From assembly GCA_021778335.1 (NCBI GenBank), contig JAJYCN010000014.1, forward strand, positions 1-36,839: a stretch of 36,839 bases of DNA, given 5' to 3'. The translations under genes were made by a program, and so were the position numbers. Positions 35,227-36,839 of this stretch are shown here, in pieces (the first letter of the stretch is position 1; every line of letters begins with the position of its first letter). Under the pieces are notes generated by a model. That model worked only from the letters and a program-made list of their open reading frames with translations, had not been told where the DNA came from and did not search any database. The stretch comes from Acidobacteriota bacterium (GTDB taxonomy: Bacteria; Acidobacteriota; Terriglobia; Bryobacterales; Bryobacteraceae).

Positions 35227-36245
35227 CTCGCGGGCTCGGCCGTCTCCGGCGCCTCGCCGCCCGCATCGCCCAATCGCAGCGCCAACTGCCTCCCGGCCCC
35301 GGTCATCTCGTTGTGCCGCTCGTAGGCCTTCACAATCCTCTGCACCAGCGAGTGCCGCACCACGTCCCGCTCATCGAAGTGCACGAAGCTGATCCCCTCT
35401 ACCCCCCGCAGCACCTCGAGCGCGTCCAGCAACCCGCTCCGCTTCCCCGCCGGCAGGTCGATCTGCGTCACGTCCCCGTTCACCACCATCTTCGACTGGA
35501 ATCCCTGCCGCGTCAGCAACATCTTCATCTGCTCCGGCGTGCTGTTCTGCGCCTCGTCGAGAATGATGAAACTGTCGTTCAGCGTCCGCCCGCGCATGAA
35601 CGCGATCGGCGCCACCTCCACCACCTGCCGCTCGAGCAGCTTTTCCACCTTCTCGGCTTCGAGCATGTCGTAAATCGCGTCGTACAGCGGCCGCAGATAC
35701 GGGTCCACCTTCTCCTGCAGCGTGCCCGGCAAAAACCCGAGCCGCTCGCCCGCCTCCACCGCCGGCCGCGTGAGGATAATCCGGCTCACCCGCTTGCTCA
35801 GCAGCGCCGAAACTCCCATCGCCACCGCCAGGTACGTCTTCCCCGTCCCCGCCGGACCTACGCCGAACGTCAGGTCGGTCCGCTCAATCGCCTCCACATA
35901 CCGCCGCTGGTTCACCGTCTTCGGCGCCAGCGCCTTCTTGCCGAAATGCCTCTGCCGCGCGCTGTGCACCAGCGCCCGCAAAGTCACCTCCGGGTCTTCC
36001 GTCACCACCCGCAGGTAGCTGTTCAGATCCCCGTTCGAGAACGTGTGGCCTTCTTTTACGAGCGCGACATAGTCCTCGAGGATCGCCGCCGCGCGGATCA
36101 CCGCCGCTTCTTCGCCCTCGATCTCCACGCTGTCCTGCATGAGCCGGGTCTGCACCTGCAGCCCGTTCTCCAGCAGCCGGATATTCTGGTCGTTCGTGCC
36201 GAACAGCGCCTCGACGCCGCGCGAAATCTGCACGCTGATTGTCAT
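35223..36245 (-). CDS. PhoH family protein (ATG at 36245; alternative TTG at 36272)
   Basis: LAPKTVNQRRYVEAIERTDLTFGVGPAGTGKTYLAVAMGVSALL; RIILTRPAVEAGERLGFLPGTLQEKVDPYLRPLYDAI; SFIILDEAQNSTPEQMKMLLTR; GDVTQIDLP. Confidence 0.95.
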   Translation of the reverse strand: MTISVQISRGVEALFGTNDQNIRLLENGLQVQTRLMQDSVEIEGEEAAVIRAAAILEDYVALVKEGHTFSNGDLNSYLRVVTEDPEVTLRALVHSARQRHFGKKALAPKTVNQRRYVEAIERTDLTFGVGPAGTGKTYLAVAMGVSALLSKRVSRIILTRPAVEAGERLGFLPGTLQEKVDPYLRPLYDAIYDMLEAEKVEKLLERQVVEVAPIAFMRGRTLNDSFIILDEAQNSTPEQMKMLLTRQGFQSKMVVNGDVTQIDLPAGKRSGLLDALEVLRGVEGISFVHFDERDVVRHSLVQRIVKAYERHNEMTGAGRQLALRLGDAGGEAPETAEPAS

Positions 36246-36467
36246 TTTGTCGAGGAAATTTTCACCGGACAAGGGAAGGAAGAGAACCGCAGCGCAAGCG
36301 CCGCATCAGAAAAATGCGGGGAGGGCGATGCCTGGCACATCCAACCCGAATATAGCAGACCCCACACCCCCCTAGCGGGTCCCGCGCCGCTCAACCGCAC
36401 ACAGGTAGCGGACACTCGCCGCCAACGCTCAACAGTCGGCGCGTCGGGAATACGAGATGCTTATCGC

Positions 36468-36488
36468 GGAGCCGACTCGCTCGGCTCC
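36468..36488. repeat. Perfect inverted repeat GGAGCCGA-CTCGC-TCGGCTCC in the region upstream of phoH
   Basis: Read directly, 8-bp arms, 5-nt loop; no adjacent T-tract. Confidence 0.6.
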
Positions 36489-36839
36489 TTCGTGAGCCGC
36501 TCCGAGGCCTGTGCCTCCCGCATCGTTCGGAACTCCTCTAAACCCTAAACCGCCTCGACGAGAGCTTTGATCGTGGCCCGCTGAACGGCTATTCGACACC
36601 TCGGCCGGCACCCTAAAGGAGCCCAACTTCGGCGCGCCCGACCGGAGCGCTGCCGACTGGCCCGACGGGTCAGTCCCTTGCCTGACATCCGGACCATGAA
36701 GCGAAACGACCCGCCGGCGTGGGAAGAAATCAATCGCCCAAGCACACCAACGTGGACTTCAGGGTCTTACGCCTCTAAGAGAACTTGTCAGACGGCCGCA
36801 CGAGGCCGAGTTTTATGCGTCGTATCGCCGAAGTATGCG

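Noticed and set aside
34632-36548. 638-aa plus-strand ORF opposite ybeY/phoH
   Set aside because: Antisense shadow over two well-supported conserved genes.
36429-36745. Small minus-strand ORFs of 65 and 66 aa near the right edge
   Set aside because: Short, Arg/Ser-rich, no RBS context or recognisable motif; insufficient evidence for a CDS or mobile-element remnant.
1-36839. Search for tRNA, rRNA, CRISPR, transposases, integrases, toxin-antitoxin and defence genes
   Set aside because: None recognised by eye; a tRNAscan/Infernal/CRISPR finder run would be needed to exclude small or divergent elements.

Overview
High-GC window (36.8 kb) that reads as an ordinary chromosomal segment of an Acidobacteriota (Solibacteres/Bryobacterales-like) genome. 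The taxon is inferred from two TIGR03436-type acidobacterial VWA proteins, an SBBP-repeat protein with a TIGR03437-type C-terminus, and an Oar-like CarboxypepD_reg/TonB receptor. I support about 25 protein-coding genes. From left to right they are: a partial lactonase and a BON/glycine-zipper lipoprotein (minus); ferritin-like, GH116, hutF and an argE-like M20 (plus); class II aldolase (minus); parvulin PPIase and formylglycine-generating enzyme (plus); zinc-ribbon protein and glgP (minus); homoserine dehydrogenase, two tandem VWA paralogs and the SBBP protein (plus); DUF885, fabD, EamA and an M20 peptidase (minus); a small protein resembling the Cas2/SinR fold (plus); TonB receptor and a DUF5666-like protein (minus); and a BON protein, era, CNNM/CorC-type protein, ybeY and phoH (minus, tightly overlapping). 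I saw no rRNA, tRNA, CRISPR array, transposase, integrase or recognisable biosynthetic cluster. Many long ORFs in the supplied track are antisense shadows caused by high GC. I did not find a clearly new multi-gene system. The items most worth a second look are the ATGA-coupled hutF/M20 pair (possible alternative N-formylglutamate deformylase), the ATGA-coupled parvulin/FGE pair, the orphan Cas2-fold-like gene, the recently diverged VWA tandem duplication, and two long perfect inverted repeats: one inside the M20 gene and one spanning a stop codon at a convergent gene end.
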